From Hypericibacter adhaerens (GTDB taxonomy: Bacteria > Pseudomonadota > Alphaproteobacteria > Dongiales > Dongiaceae), in the NCBI RefSeq assembly GCF_008728835.1, contig NZ_CP042582.1:620001-684000 (forward strand): a stretch of 64,000 nt of DNA. Direction: 5' to 3'. Shown piece by piece: positions 16,718 to 24,682 of this stretch (the stretch's first letter is position 1; each line of letters opens with the position of its first letter). The notes under the pieces were generated by a model that made no database searches, had not been told where the DNA came from, and worked only from the letters and a program-made list of their open reading frames with translations. Both the position numbers and the translations under genes were made by a program.

Positions 16718-18460
16718 ATGGCTTCACCCGTTCAACAAGCATCGACACGCCAGCCCGGCGCCGCGGCCGGAAGCGCTCCGGCGGCGACCCTGGTCTCGCT
16801 CGGCGGCGACATCACCGTCACCGAGGTGCGCAAGACCTTCGGCGTGACGCGCGCGCTCGACGGCTGCAATTTCAGCGCCTCGCTCGGCGAGATCCACGCC
16901 ATCGTCGGCGGCAATGGCTGCGGCAAGAGCACGCTCGCCAAGGTCATGTCCGGCGTCCTGCCGGTCGATTCCGGTAAGGTCTCGGTCGTCGGCCATACCC
17001 CCAGCTCGCCGCACGACGCCCGCCATGCCGGCATCGCCACCGTGTTCCAGGAGGTGCTCGTCGCCGACGAATGCTCGGTCGTCGACAACCTCTATCTCGG
17101 CGCCGACCATCTCTGGTCGAAGACGCTGCCGATGCGGGCGAAGATCCGCGACGCCGAGATCATGATGAAGGAGCTGGCCGCGGTCGACATCGACGTCGAG
17201 GGGCCGGTGGGTCTTCTTCCCCTTTCCATCAAGCAGTGGATCACCATCGGCCGCGCGCTGCTGCAGCGGCCCAAGGTGCTGATCCTCGACGAATCCTCGG
17301 CCGCCCTCGATCTCGATTCGACCGAGCGGCTCTTCGCCAAGATGCGCGAGCTGCGCGACCAGGGATCGGCGGTGCTGATCGTGACGCATCGCATCGCCGA
17401 GCTCATCCGCATCTCCGACCGCGCCACGGTCCTGCGCGACGGGCGCGACGTGGGCGTGCTGAGCAAGGGCGAGATCACCGAGAAGAACCTGCTGGGCCTC
17501 ATGACCGGCCGCAGCGAATCGCCCCATATTACGACGGCGGTGGCGCAGGAGGTGCTGCACCACGACGTCGTCATGAAGACCGGCAAGCTCAAGGTCTGGC
17601 CGGAAAGCCAGCCGATCGATTTCGCGCTCCACAAGGGCGAGGTGCTCGGCATCGCGGGTCTCGACGGCCAGGGGCAGAGCGATTTCGTGACCGTGCTGGC
17701 GGGCGTGCGCAAGGCGGCCGAGGGCTTGCCCATGGTCCGCACCGCCGGCAACGGTTTCACGGAGATCCGGGATCTCCTGGACGCGACGCGCAACGGCGTC
17801 TCCTATGTCTCGGGCGACCGCAAGCGCGAAGGCATCTTCGCGAACATGAGCATCTACGAGAACCTGCTGATGCCGCTCTACCGGCGCCTGGCGCGGGGCG
17901 GGAAGGTGGCGGTCATCGACTGGAGCAGCCTCAGCGCGATCTTCGACTGGGAGGTCGAGCGGCTCGCCGTGCGCATGGGCGAGCGCAGCAACAAGATAAC
18001 CTCGCTCAGCGGCGGCAACCAGCAGAAGGTCCTGATCGGGCGCGCCTTCGCGCTCAATCCGGACATCCTGGTCCTGAACGATCCCGCGCGCGGCGTCGAT
18101 GTCGGCGCCAAGGCCGAGCTCTACAAGCATCTGACCGCCTTCGCCCAGCGCGGCAAGTCGGTCATCTATCTGTCGAGCGAGATCGAGGAGTTCGTCGGCT
18201 TCGCGACCCGCGTCGTGGTGTTCCGCAACGGCAGCATCTTCGACGAGTTCGCCGGCGATGCGATCGAGCCCGCGAACATCCTCGAGGCCATGTTCGGCCA
18301 GGCGCGCGGCAACCGGCGCCAGCGCGAGGACCGTGCCGCGACCCCGGGCGAGGCCCCGCCGGCCCGCCGCAAGGTCAACGGCCTCGTGCCGGGCAGCGCC
18401 GGCCTGCCGCCCTGGATGAGCCGGAACGGCCGCGACTGGCAAGGCACCCCGGGCGAATGA
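16718..18460 (+). CDS. ribose-type ABC transporter ATP-binding protein with atypical active sites
   Basis: A 580-residue tandem ATPase, some 80 residues longer than usual. Domain 1: Walker A GGNGCGKS (64-71, usually GENGAGKS), signature LSIKQ (169-173), Walker B LILDESSAALD and H-loop His 224. Domain 2: the Walker A loop is GLDGQGQSD, without the usual Lys, as is common in this family. The signature LSGGNQQKV is normal, but Walker B reads LVLNDPARGVDVG, so the usual Asp-Glu pair is Asn-Asp. ATG 16718 is used; longer versions overlap the binding-protein gene. There is an unusual charged C-terminal tail. It would pair with the permeases at 18720 and 20182. Confidence 0.88.
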   Translation: MASPVQQASTRQPGAAAGSAPAATLVSLGGDITVTEVRKTFGVTRALDGCNFSASLGEIHAIVGGNGCGKSTLAKVMSGVLPVDSGKVSVVGHTPSSPHDARHAGIATVFQEVLVADECSVVDNLYLGADHLWSKTLPMRAKIRDAEIMMKELAAVDIDVEGPVGLLPLSIKQWITIGRALLQRPKVLILDESSAALDLDSTERLFAKMRELRDQGSAVLIVTHRIAELIRISDRATVLRDGRDVGVLSKGEITEKNLLGLMTGRSESPHITTAVAQEVLHHDVVMKTGKLKVWPESQPIDFALHKGEVLGIAGLDGQGQSDFVTVLAGVRKAAEGLPMVRTAGNGFTEIRDLLDATRNGVSYVSGDRKREGIFANMSIYENLLMPLYRRLARGGKVAVIDWSSLSAIFDWEVERLAVRMGERSNKITSLSGGNQQKVLIGRAFALNPDILVLNDPARGVDVGAKAELYKHLTAFAQRGKSVIYLSSEIEEFVGFATRVVVFRNGSIFDEFAGDAIEPANILEAMFGQARGNRRQREDRAATPGEAPPARRKVNGLVPGSAGLPPWMSRNGRDWQGTPGE

Positions 18461-18541
18461 TCCGCGCAGGCCTCATAGCGGCGCCGCGGCGTCGCGTTTT
18501 GTGTCGGGCAGGGGTGGAATCACGGCAGCGTCACCTTCACT

Positions 18542-18675
18542 TCCCCTCCCCCCTCGAGGGGGAGGGTCAGAGAGGGGGAAGACGCGATAGCGGATACAGC
18601 GCGAGGCCGCTTCGCTCCGGCTTCATCGACCGAGCGGCCCCCTCCCTCGCCCTCCCCCGGAGACGGGGGAGGGGA
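18542..18675. repeat. REP/BIME-like composite palindrome
   Basis: TCCCCTCCCCCCTCGAGGGG followed by GAGGGTCAGAGAGGGGG (18542-18578) and the inverse unit CCCCCTCCCTCGCCCTCCCCC...GGGGGAGGGG split over 18638-18675. The two halves can pair with each other as well as form their own hairpins. It sits inside an operon, between the ATPase and first permease genes. Confidence 0.75.
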
Positions 18676-18719
18676 CAAGAGCGAGCTCGCATCTGCAGCG
18701 CCATGCCGGGGAGGCGCTG

Positions 18720-20165
18720 ATGGCGGCGACCCCCGCTCGTTCCTCCTCGGCCGCCGGCAGCGCCTATCTGCTGGTGCCGATGGTGCTGTTCTTCGCGCTG
18801 CTGATCGTGGCGGTGCTGCGCAGCCAGAGCCTCGTCACCATGGCCGGCCTCGGCAGCGCCATCATCGTCGCGGCGCCCTTGATCCTCGCGACCTATGCGC
18901 TGATGGCCACCGTCATCGCCGGGCGCGGCACCGTCGATCTCTCGATCGGGCCGCTGATCGGCTTCATCAACGTCACGCTGGTGCAGCTCTTCGGCCAGGA
19001 CCTCATCTCCTCGCCGATCGCCTTCTTCCTCTACGCGCTGGCCGTGGGCGTCGCCTATCAGCTCCTGATGGGCCTCATCATCGTCTTCATCCGCGTGCAG
19101 CCGATCATCGTCTCGCTCAGCGGCTACCTGGCGCTCTCGGGCATCAATCTCGTGATCCTCGAGCGCCCGGGCGGCACCGCCCCCGACTGGATGATGAGCT
19201 GGGCCGAGGGCATCTCGATCTTCTCGCCGGTGACGGCGATCCTGATCGTCGCCACGGTGGCCTGGCTGCTCTTCACCCGCACCGCCTTCTACGGCCATCT
19301 GCGGCTGATGGGCTCGGACGAGCGCGCCGCCTTCACCAGCGGCGTGCGCATCAACCTGGTCCGGCTGGGTGCCCATGCGATCTCGGGCCTCTTCGCGGGC
19401 CTCGCGGCGCTCACCTACACCTCGCTGATCAGCTCGGGCGACCCGACCCAGGGCACCACCTATACCCTGATCGCGGTCACGGCGCTGGTGCTGGGCGGCG
19501 CCAGCCTCGCGGGCGGGCGCGGCGGCGCCATCGGCTCGCTGCTCGGCGCCGTCAACATCTATCTGATCACCTTCGTGCTCGCGACCTTCAATTTCGGCGC
19601 GGTGCAGAGCTTCGTGACCGATCTCGCCTACGGCACGATCCTGGTGCTGTCGCTCCTGCTGACGATCGTGCTGCCCTATATCCGCGACGTGGTGCGCAGC
19701 ATCTCGCCGCTGCTCTTCTTCGTGATCCTCTCGATCATTGGGCTCGGCGTCATCATCCACGCCACCTACGACTATTCGGCGCCGCCACCGGCGGCGGCAG
19801 CGGCCGCCTCGACAGGCAGCGGCGAGGCGACGGCCGCCACCGGCACGGCCTCTGCTGCCTCGAGCGCCACGACCGCGCCGGCCGAGACCGCCGCCGGCAC
19901 CGGCTTCATCTTCGAGCAGACCGGCGAGGCCGCGGCGCTCGCCGGCGGCTCGAGCCTGGCCGGACCGCTTGCCGTCGCCGCGCTGCTGATCCTCTCGGTG
20001 CTGGTCATCCTGCGCTCGATGGTGGCACAGGCCGGCCGGGTCCGGACGCTGTCGCCCCTGGTCTATGTCGTCGTCGCGGCCTTCGTCCTGCTGGGCGTCT
20101 ATGTCGCCGCCAATCACGACGTCATCGCGGGCCTGCGCGCGCCGGCGGCCGAGAGCTCGCCGTGA
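18720..20165 (+). CDS. ribose-type ABC transporter permease with long low-complexity C-terminal extension
   Basis: A 481-residue membrane protein. Residues ~15-320 are an RbsC-type core (AGRGTVDLSIGPLIG; LVLGGASLAGGRGGAIGSLL). Beyond the normal end there is another helix (~328-346). Then comes an Ala/Thr/Ser-rich stretch of about 50 residues (~350-400), followed by two more hydrophobic helices (~410-430 and ~440-460). Usual family length is about 320-350. ATG 18720 follows GGGGAGG. It forms the channel together with the permease at 20182. The extension may be a loop or tether to a partner such as the opsin or flotillin, but that is inference. Confidence 0.88.
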   Translation: MAATPARSSSAAGSAYLLVPMVLFFALLIVAVLRSQSLVTMAGLGSAIIVAAPLILATYALMATVIAGRGTVDLSIGPLIGFINVTLVQLFGQDLISSPIAFFLYALAVGVAYQLLMGLIIVFIRVQPIIVSLSGYLALSGINLVILERPGGTAPDWMMSWAEGISIFSPVTAILIVATVAWLLFTRTAFYGHLRLMGSDERAAFTSGVRINLVRLGAHAISGLFAGLAALTYTSLISSGDPTQGTTYTLIAVTALVLGGASLAGGRGGAIGSLLGAVNIYLITFVLATFNFGAVQSFVTDLAYGTILVLSLLLTIVLPYIRDVVRSISPLLFFVILSIIGLGVIIHATYDYSAPPPAAAAAASTGSGEATAATGTASAASSATTAPAETAAGTGFIFEQTGEAAALAGGSSLAGPLAVAALLILSVLVILRSMVAQAGRVRTLSPLVYVVVAAFVLLGVYVAANHDVIAGLRAPAAESSP

Positions 20166-20181
20166 GACGGGGGAGATCGGG

Positions 20182-21576
20182 ATGAGCCAGTCGACCCTCG
20201 CCGCGCTCAAATGGACCGGCCTCGCCGTCGCCTTCATCGTGGCCGGCATCGGGCTCATCTTCGGCTTCTACCAGGGCCTGCCGGCGCAGCAGGTGATCCT
20301 CTATACCGCGGCCACCTTCGCGCTGGTCGCCTGGGCCTGGCGCGCCTTCGCCATGCGCTGGTCGGAGGGAACCAGGACCGCGGCGCCCGAGATCCGCGAT
20401 GCCGACGGCAACCTGGTCGCCCCCTCGGGGCGCGCCGCCTGGCGCGGCTTCGTCCGCAAGAACCGCGCCGTCATCGCGGGATTGATCATCCTGCTGCTCG
20501 TGTTCGGCATCTGCTCGATCACGATCGAGGGCTTCTTCTCGGTCCTCAACATCATCTCGCTCCTGGTGCTGGTGGGCCTGCTCGTCTTCTCCGCCTTCAT
20601 GAGCAAGTTCGTGGTCGAGAACCGCTCGGCCTTCATCGGGCTCACGGTGCTGGTCGGGCTCTTCGTGGTGGGCTCGCTCAAGATCGACGGCTTCATCTAC
20701 CCGGCCAACATCAAGTCGATGCTGCTCTTCGCCTCGTTCCTGGGGCTGGCCTGCGTGGGCCAGACCATGGTGGCGCTTCTGGGCGGCCTCGATCTCTCGA
20801 TCCCCTTCGTCATTGGCGCCGCCAATGTCGGGTTGCTCTACCTGATCGGGCTCGGCATGCCGGGCTGGATCGCGGTCATCATCATCACCCTGGTGGGGGT
20901 GCTGATCGGGCTGCTCAACGGATTCCTGAGTTTCAGGCTTCAGGGCCAAGCCCTGATTCTCACGCTCGGCATCGGCTTCGCCACCTCCGGCATCACCCAG
21001 ATCCTGACCAGCCTGGGCTCGCGCTTCGCCGGCAACGTGTTCGGCGCGGTTCCCGAATGGCTCAGCAACCTCGCGGCCATGAACGGCACCACCTTCGGGC
21101 TCGATTTCCCGCCCGTGATCCTGGTCTGGCTGGTCGTGGCGGCGGCGCTCATCGTCGGCATGAAGAACACGGTCTATGGCCGCTATCTCTATGCGCTGGG
21201 CGGCAACCGCACCTCGGCCTCCCGGCTCTCGATCTCGGAGCGGCGCTACTGGGTCGCGGCCTATGCCATCAGCGGCGGCGTCTCGGCCCTCACCGGCTGC
21301 CTGCTCCTGGGCTGGAGCGGCGGCGGCTTCATCGGCGTCGGCCAGCCCTACCTCTTCATGACGCTGGCGGCCGTGGTGATCGGCGGCACCTCGCTCCTGG
21401 GCGGGGCCGGCGGCTACGGCTTCACCGTGATCGGCGTGCTCGTGCTGCAGGTGCTGACCTCGTTCCTGGTCGGCATCGGCCTGAACTACCAGTGGCAGCA
21501 GTTCATCTTCGGCCTGCTGATCCTGCCCATGGTGGCCCTCTATGCGAGGTCGCCGCATATCCGGACCCAGGTCTAG
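20182..21576 (+). CDS. ribose-type ABC transporter permease with duplicated N-terminal segment
   Basis: A 464-residue permease. The canonical core occupies about residues 165-464 (LGGLDLSIPFVIGAANVG; GGTSLLGGAGGYGFTVIGV). In front lie about 160 extra residues with four or so helices. Residues 93-126 and 146-179 align without gaps (13 of 34 identical; both have ENR/KNR at the start and (E/D)GF....NI.S at the end), so the first unit of the core is duplicated. ATG 20182 has GGGGGAGAT just upstream; the gene follows the previous stop by 16 bases. Partner of the permease at 18720. Confidence 0.88.
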   Translation: MSQSTLAALKWTGLAVAFIVAGIGLIFGFYQGLPAQQVILYTAATFALVAWAWRAFAMRWSEGTRTAAPEIRDADGNLVAPSGRAAWRGFVRKNRAVIAGLIILLLVFGICSITIEGFFSVLNIISLLVLVGLLVFSAFMSKFVVENRSAFIGLTVLVGLFVVGSLKIDGFIYPANIKSMLLFASFLGLACVGQTMVALLGGLDLSIPFVIGAANVGLLYLIGLGMPGWIAVIIITLVGVLIGLLNGFLSFRLQGQALILTLGIGFATSGITQILTSLGSRFAGNVFGAVPEWLSNLAAMNGTTFGLDFPPVILVWLVVAAALIVGMKNTVYGRYLYALGGNRTSASRLSISERRYWVAAYAISGGVSALTGCLLLGWSGGGFIGVGQPYLFMTLAAVVIGGTSLLGGAGGYGFTVIGVLVLQVLTSFLVGIGLNYQWQQFIFGLLILPMVALYARSPHIRTQV

Positions 21577-21630
21577 TTCCGTTTTGCTCGAACGATTGAC
21601 AAGAAAGCGCGTTGCCTCGGGAGGCATCTG

Positions 21631-22332
21631 ATGGAAGTGAAGCTGCTGCAGTCGACCGATGTTACCGGCGGGACATTCACCCTGCTCCTGATCGGCATGA
21701 TCGGCACCGCGGTGCTGCTGTTTCTCGGGACCGGCTGGGTCTCGCGGAAATGGAAGCTCCCGGTGGCGCTGGCCGGCATCGTGGCGATGCTCGCGGCCGC
21801 CTATTACTGGCAGGCGCGCGAGGTCTGGCTGACGGCGGGCCAGATGCCCGTCATCTACCGCTATATCGACTGGCTGATCACCGTGCCGATCCAGGTGCTG
21901 GCGCTCTATTTCTTCATCGGCACCGTGGCGCGCCCGCCCACGGGCCTGTTCTGGCGGCTGCTCGTCGTCGCCATCGTCATGATCCTCGCGCGCTACATGG
22001 GCGAGGTCGGCTTCATGCACCCGACGCTCGGATTCCTGATCGGGATCGTCGGCTGGCTCTACATCCTGGGCGAGGTCTATTTCGGCAAGCTCGGCGAGAT
22101 CAACACGAAGAGCGCCAGCGAGACGGTGCAGACCGGCTTCTTCTGGCTGCGGCTGGTGGTGACGATCGGCTGGGCGATCTATCCGCTCTGCTACTTCATC
22201 GGCAGCTTCGCCGGCGGGGTGGACGAGGGCACCCTCAGCATCGTCTACAACCTCGCCGACTTCATCAACCAGATCCTGTTCGGCCTGATCATCCTCTATG
22301 CGGCCGCGAAGGAATCGGCGACCGCGCGATGA
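21631..22332 (+). CDS. microbial (type 1) opsin lacking the retinal-binding lysine
   Basis: A 233-residue seven-helix protein clearly related to proteorhodopsin. Helix 3 reads YRYIDWLITVP, helix 6 LVVTIGWAIYPLCYF, and helix 7 YNLADFINQILFGLI. By alignment with proteorhodopsin (from memory), Arg77, Asp80, Trp81, Thr84, Trp181, Tyr184, Pro185 and Asp210 match its R94, D97, W98, T101, W197, Y200, P201 and D227. The Schiff-base lysine (K231) is Gln214 (codon CAG, 22270-22272), the proton donor E108 is Ala91 and H75 is Tyr58. The tuning position 105 is Gln88. Lys227 is 13 residues too late to replace it. So it cannot bind retinal covalently in the standard way and is unlikely to be a proton pump. 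Lysine-less opsins are known, but their function is not. It lies 54 bases after the permease and before a flotillin gene. ATG 21631 follows GGGAGG. Confidence 0.95.
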   Translation: MEVKLLQSTDVTGGTFTLLLIGMIGTAVLLFLGTGWVSRKWKLPVALAGIVAMLAAAYYWQAREVWLTAGQMPVIYRYIDWLITVPIQVLALYFFIGTVARPPTGLFWRLLVVAIVMILARYMGEVGFMHPTLGFLIGIVGWLYILGEVYFGKLGEINTKSASETVQTGFFWLRLVVTIGWAIYPLCYFIGSFAGGVDEGTLSIVYNLADFINQILFGLIILYAAAKESATAR

Positions 22333-22451
22333 AACGGACAGAGGTCATGAAGCGACAGCAACCACACCGGCAGCCGCCCGCGCGTCAGTTCGACGGGCCG
22401 GCCTCGGCACGGGACGCGGACCCCGCAGGCCGCCGTCCCGCGAACGATTAG
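22329..22451 (+). CDS. possible 40-residue microprotein coupled to the opsin gene
   Basis: A short open frame whose ATG overlaps the opsin stop (ATGA at 22329-22332) and which ends just before the GGGAGG of the flotillin gene. The product is basic, very polar and rich in Arg, Gln, Pro and Asp, with no helix or known motif. The overlap would allow translational coupling, and the frame fills the gap between the two genes. The composition could equally be chance GC-rich sequence. The function is unknown and whether it is real is uncertain. Confidence 0.3.
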   Translation: MKRTEVMKRQQPHRQPPARQFDGPASARDADPAGRRPAND

Positions 22452-22464
22452 GGAGGAACGACAT

Positions 22465-24165
22465 ATGAACGGCGCAAACATCATTGCCATCATCATTCTG
22501 GCGACGATCGTCATTGCGGTGGCCGTCTATCTGCTGCACTGGCTCTACCGGCGCTCCACGAAGGACATCTCCTTCGTCCGCACCGGCTTCGGCGGCGAGA
22601 AGGTGGTCATGGGCGGCGGCGCCCTGGTGCTGCCGATCGTCCATGACGTGACCGAGGTCAGCATGAACACGCTGCGCCTCGAGGTCCGCCGCGGCAAGGA
22701 GCAGTCGCTCATCACCAAGGACCGCATGCGCGTCGAGGTCACGGTCGAGTTCTTCGTCCGGGTCATGCCGCAGCCCGAGGCGGTCGCGACGGCCGCCCGC
22801 ACGCTGGGACAGCGCACGATGAACCCCGAGAGCCTCAAGGACCTGGTGCAGGGCCGCTTCGTCGACGCGATGGGCATGGTCGCCGCCACCATGACCATGG
22901 AGGAGATGCACGAGCATCGCGGCCGCTACATCAAGGGCGTCAAGGAGCAGGTCGCGGGCTCGCTGACGCAGAACGGCCTGGAGCTGGAGACCGCCTCCCT
23001 CACCAGCCTCGACCAGACCGACATCAAGCTCTTCAACCCCTCCAACGCCTTCGATGCCGAGGGTCTGACCCGCCTGACCGAAGAGATCCAGACCCGCAAG
23101 AAGAAGCGCAACGACATCGAACAGGACACCGCCATCGCGGTCCGGAACAAGAATCTGGAATCGGAGAAGCTGGCGCTCGATATCGACAAGGAGAGCGAGT
23201 ATTCGCGTCTCGAGCAGGAACGCGAGATCGCGCTGCGCCGCGCCCAGCAGAAGGCCGAGATCGCGATCGAGCGCACCGAGCGCGACCGCGAAATCGAGGA
23301 GGCCCAGATCCGGGCCTCCGAGGAGATCGAGCGGGCCCGCATCCGCCAGGAGCGGGTGCTCGAGGCCGAGCGCATCGAGCGCGAGCGGGAGACCGAGAAG
23401 CTCGAGGTGCAGCGTCGCCGCACCCTCGAGATCGAGGAGCAGGAGCGGGTCATCGCGGTGGCCGAGAAGTCGAAGTCGCAGTCCGAGGCCCAGGCCGCCG
23501 CCGAGAAGGCGCGCTCGCTGATGATCGAGGCCCAGGAGAAGGTCACGACCCTGCGCGAGAAGGAGATCGCCGACCGCCGCAAGCTGATCGAGCTTATCGA
23601 CGCCGAGCAGCAGGCGGAGCGCGAGGCGATCAAGCTGACCACCATCGCCGAGGCCGAGAAGAAGGCCGCGATCGAGCGGGCGGCCGCGGACAAGGCGGCG
23701 TCGGACGCCGCCAAATACCGCTACGCGGTCGATGCCGAGGGCCAGCGCGCCCTCAACGAGGCGGAGAATCTCCGTTCCGATGCGAGCCGGCGCTCGGCCT
23801 TGCACCGCCGCCTGGTCGAGAACCTGCCGGAGATCATCCGCGAAAGCGTCAAGCCGATGGAGCGGATCGAATCGATCAAGATCCTCCAGGTCGACGGCCT
23901 GCCGGGCTTGAGCAGCGCCGGCGTCGATGGCGTCATCGCCGGCCCCGGCGGCGGCGACCAGGGCGGCGGCGACGGCGGTCCCAAGGGCCGCAGCCTGGCC
24001 GACAGCGCGGTCAACGCCGCGTTACGCTACCGGGCGCAGGCGCCCTTCGTCGACGACCTGCTGCACCAGATCGGCATCCAGGGCGGCGCCGTGGGCGGGC
24101 TCGGGAACCTGCTCAAGGGCCATGCCGCCACGCCGCCGGAACCCAGCCCGCGCGACAAGAGCTGA
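22465..24165 (+). CDS. flotillin-like SPFH/band-7 membrane scaffold protein (YqiK type)
   Basis: A 566-residue protein: one N-terminal helix (~5-27), an SPFH domain (~30-200, with GGEKVVMGGGALVLP and VFF-type strands), then a long coiled coil (~205-450) of Glu/Arg/Lys heptads. The end has a glycine-rich linker (GPGGGDQGGGDGGPKG) and a short hydrophobic tail. This is the layout of bacterial flotillins, which organise membrane microdomains and oligomerise through the coiled coil. ATG 22465 has GGGAGG 9 bases upstream. The usual NfeD partner is absent; the next gene encodes a four-helix protein instead. Its place right after the opsin suggests it assembles the opsin or transporter in the membrane. 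Confidence 0.92.
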   Translation: MNGANIIAIIILATIVIAVAVYLLHWLYRRSTKDISFVRTGFGGEKVVMGGGALVLPIVHDVTEVSMNTLRLEVRRGKEQSLITKDRMRVEVTVEFFVRVMPQPEAVATAARTLGQRTMNPESLKDLVQGRFVDAMGMVAATMTMEEMHEHRGRYIKGVKEQVAGSLTQNGLELETASLTSLDQTDIKLFNPSNAFDAEGLTRLTEEIQTRKKKRNDIEQDTAIAVRNKNLESEKLALDIDKESEYSRLEQEREIALRRAQQKAEIAIERTERDREIEEAQIRASEEIERARIRQERVLEAERIERERETEKLEVQRRRTLEIEEQERVIAVAEKSKSQSEAQAAAEKARSLMIEAQEKVTTLREKEIADRRKLIELIDAEQQAEREAIKLTTIAEAEKKAAIERAAADKAASDAAKYRYAVDAEGQRALNEAENLRSDASRRSALHRRLVENLPEIIRESVKPMERIESIKILQVDGLPGLSSAGVDGVIAGPGGGDQGGGDGGPKGRSLADSAVNAALRYRAQAPFVDDLLHQIGIQGGAVGGLGNLLKGHAATPPEPSPRDKS

Positions 24166-24199
24166 GGCGGGGCTGCGGCCTTAGCGGCGAGGAGAAACG

Positions 24200-24610
24200 A
24201 TGCTCACCATCAGGCAGACGGAGCGGCGGCTGGCCGTGATCGCGAACTGGGGGCTGTTCGGCACCTTCGGGCTCGGCCTGATCCTGTCGGGCGTCAACGG
24301 CGGCACGATCGCGCTCGGCCTCCTGGGCTTCGCGCTGATCCTGGTGGGGTTCATCGCGCAGGTGATCATCAACCAGGTCTATGGCCGGGGCTTCACCCCC
24401 GGCGAGGTGGCGCTGGGCTTCATCGGCTTCGGCATCGCGGTCCTGGGCTTCGTGGCGAGCTGGATCTTCGATCCGACCTTCGGCACGACCGACATCGTGG
24501 TCGGGCTCTCGGGCTTCGCCGCGATCATCGTCGCCTTCCTCGTCTATCTGGTGACCCGATACGGACTGAAGGGCTCGTTCTCGATGTTCCACCACAGAGG
24601 CCGGCATTGA
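24200..24610 (+). CDS. four-helix membrane protein of unknown function
   Basis: A 136-residue protein with four hydrophobic helices (about 15-33, 38-60, 70-90 and 98-118) joined by short loops, and a basic C-terminus. I do not recognise a family. The helix-2 and helix-3 sections share a Gly-Phe-rich style (LGLLGFALILVGFIAQ, LGFIGFGIAVLGFVAS), suggesting internal duplication. It starts 34 bases after the flotillin stop with GGCGAGGAG as ribosome binding site. Its position resembles that of NfeD-like partners of flotillins, but no OB-fold is present. It may be a membrane partner of the flotillin. Confidence 0.75.
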   Translation: MLTIRQTERRLAVIANWGLFGTFGLGLILSGVNGGTIALGLLGFALILVGFIAQVIINQVYGRGFTPGEVALGFIGFGIAVLGFVASWIFDPTFGTTDIVVGLSGFAAIIVAFLVYLVTRYGLKGSFSMFHHRGRH

Positions 24611-24682
24611 TGCGGCGATCGGCACATCGTCGGCCGGCGTTCCCGCGCGGCGTAGCCGCCTCGGTCGGGGAGGGCCGCCTCC

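Noticed and set aside
22309-22311. Lys227 at the end of the opsin as a replacement retinal lysine
   Set aside because: It lies 13 residues after the canonical position, in the conserved AKES end of helix 7 that proteorhodopsin has as well, and would be near the cytoplasmic surface, not in the pocket.
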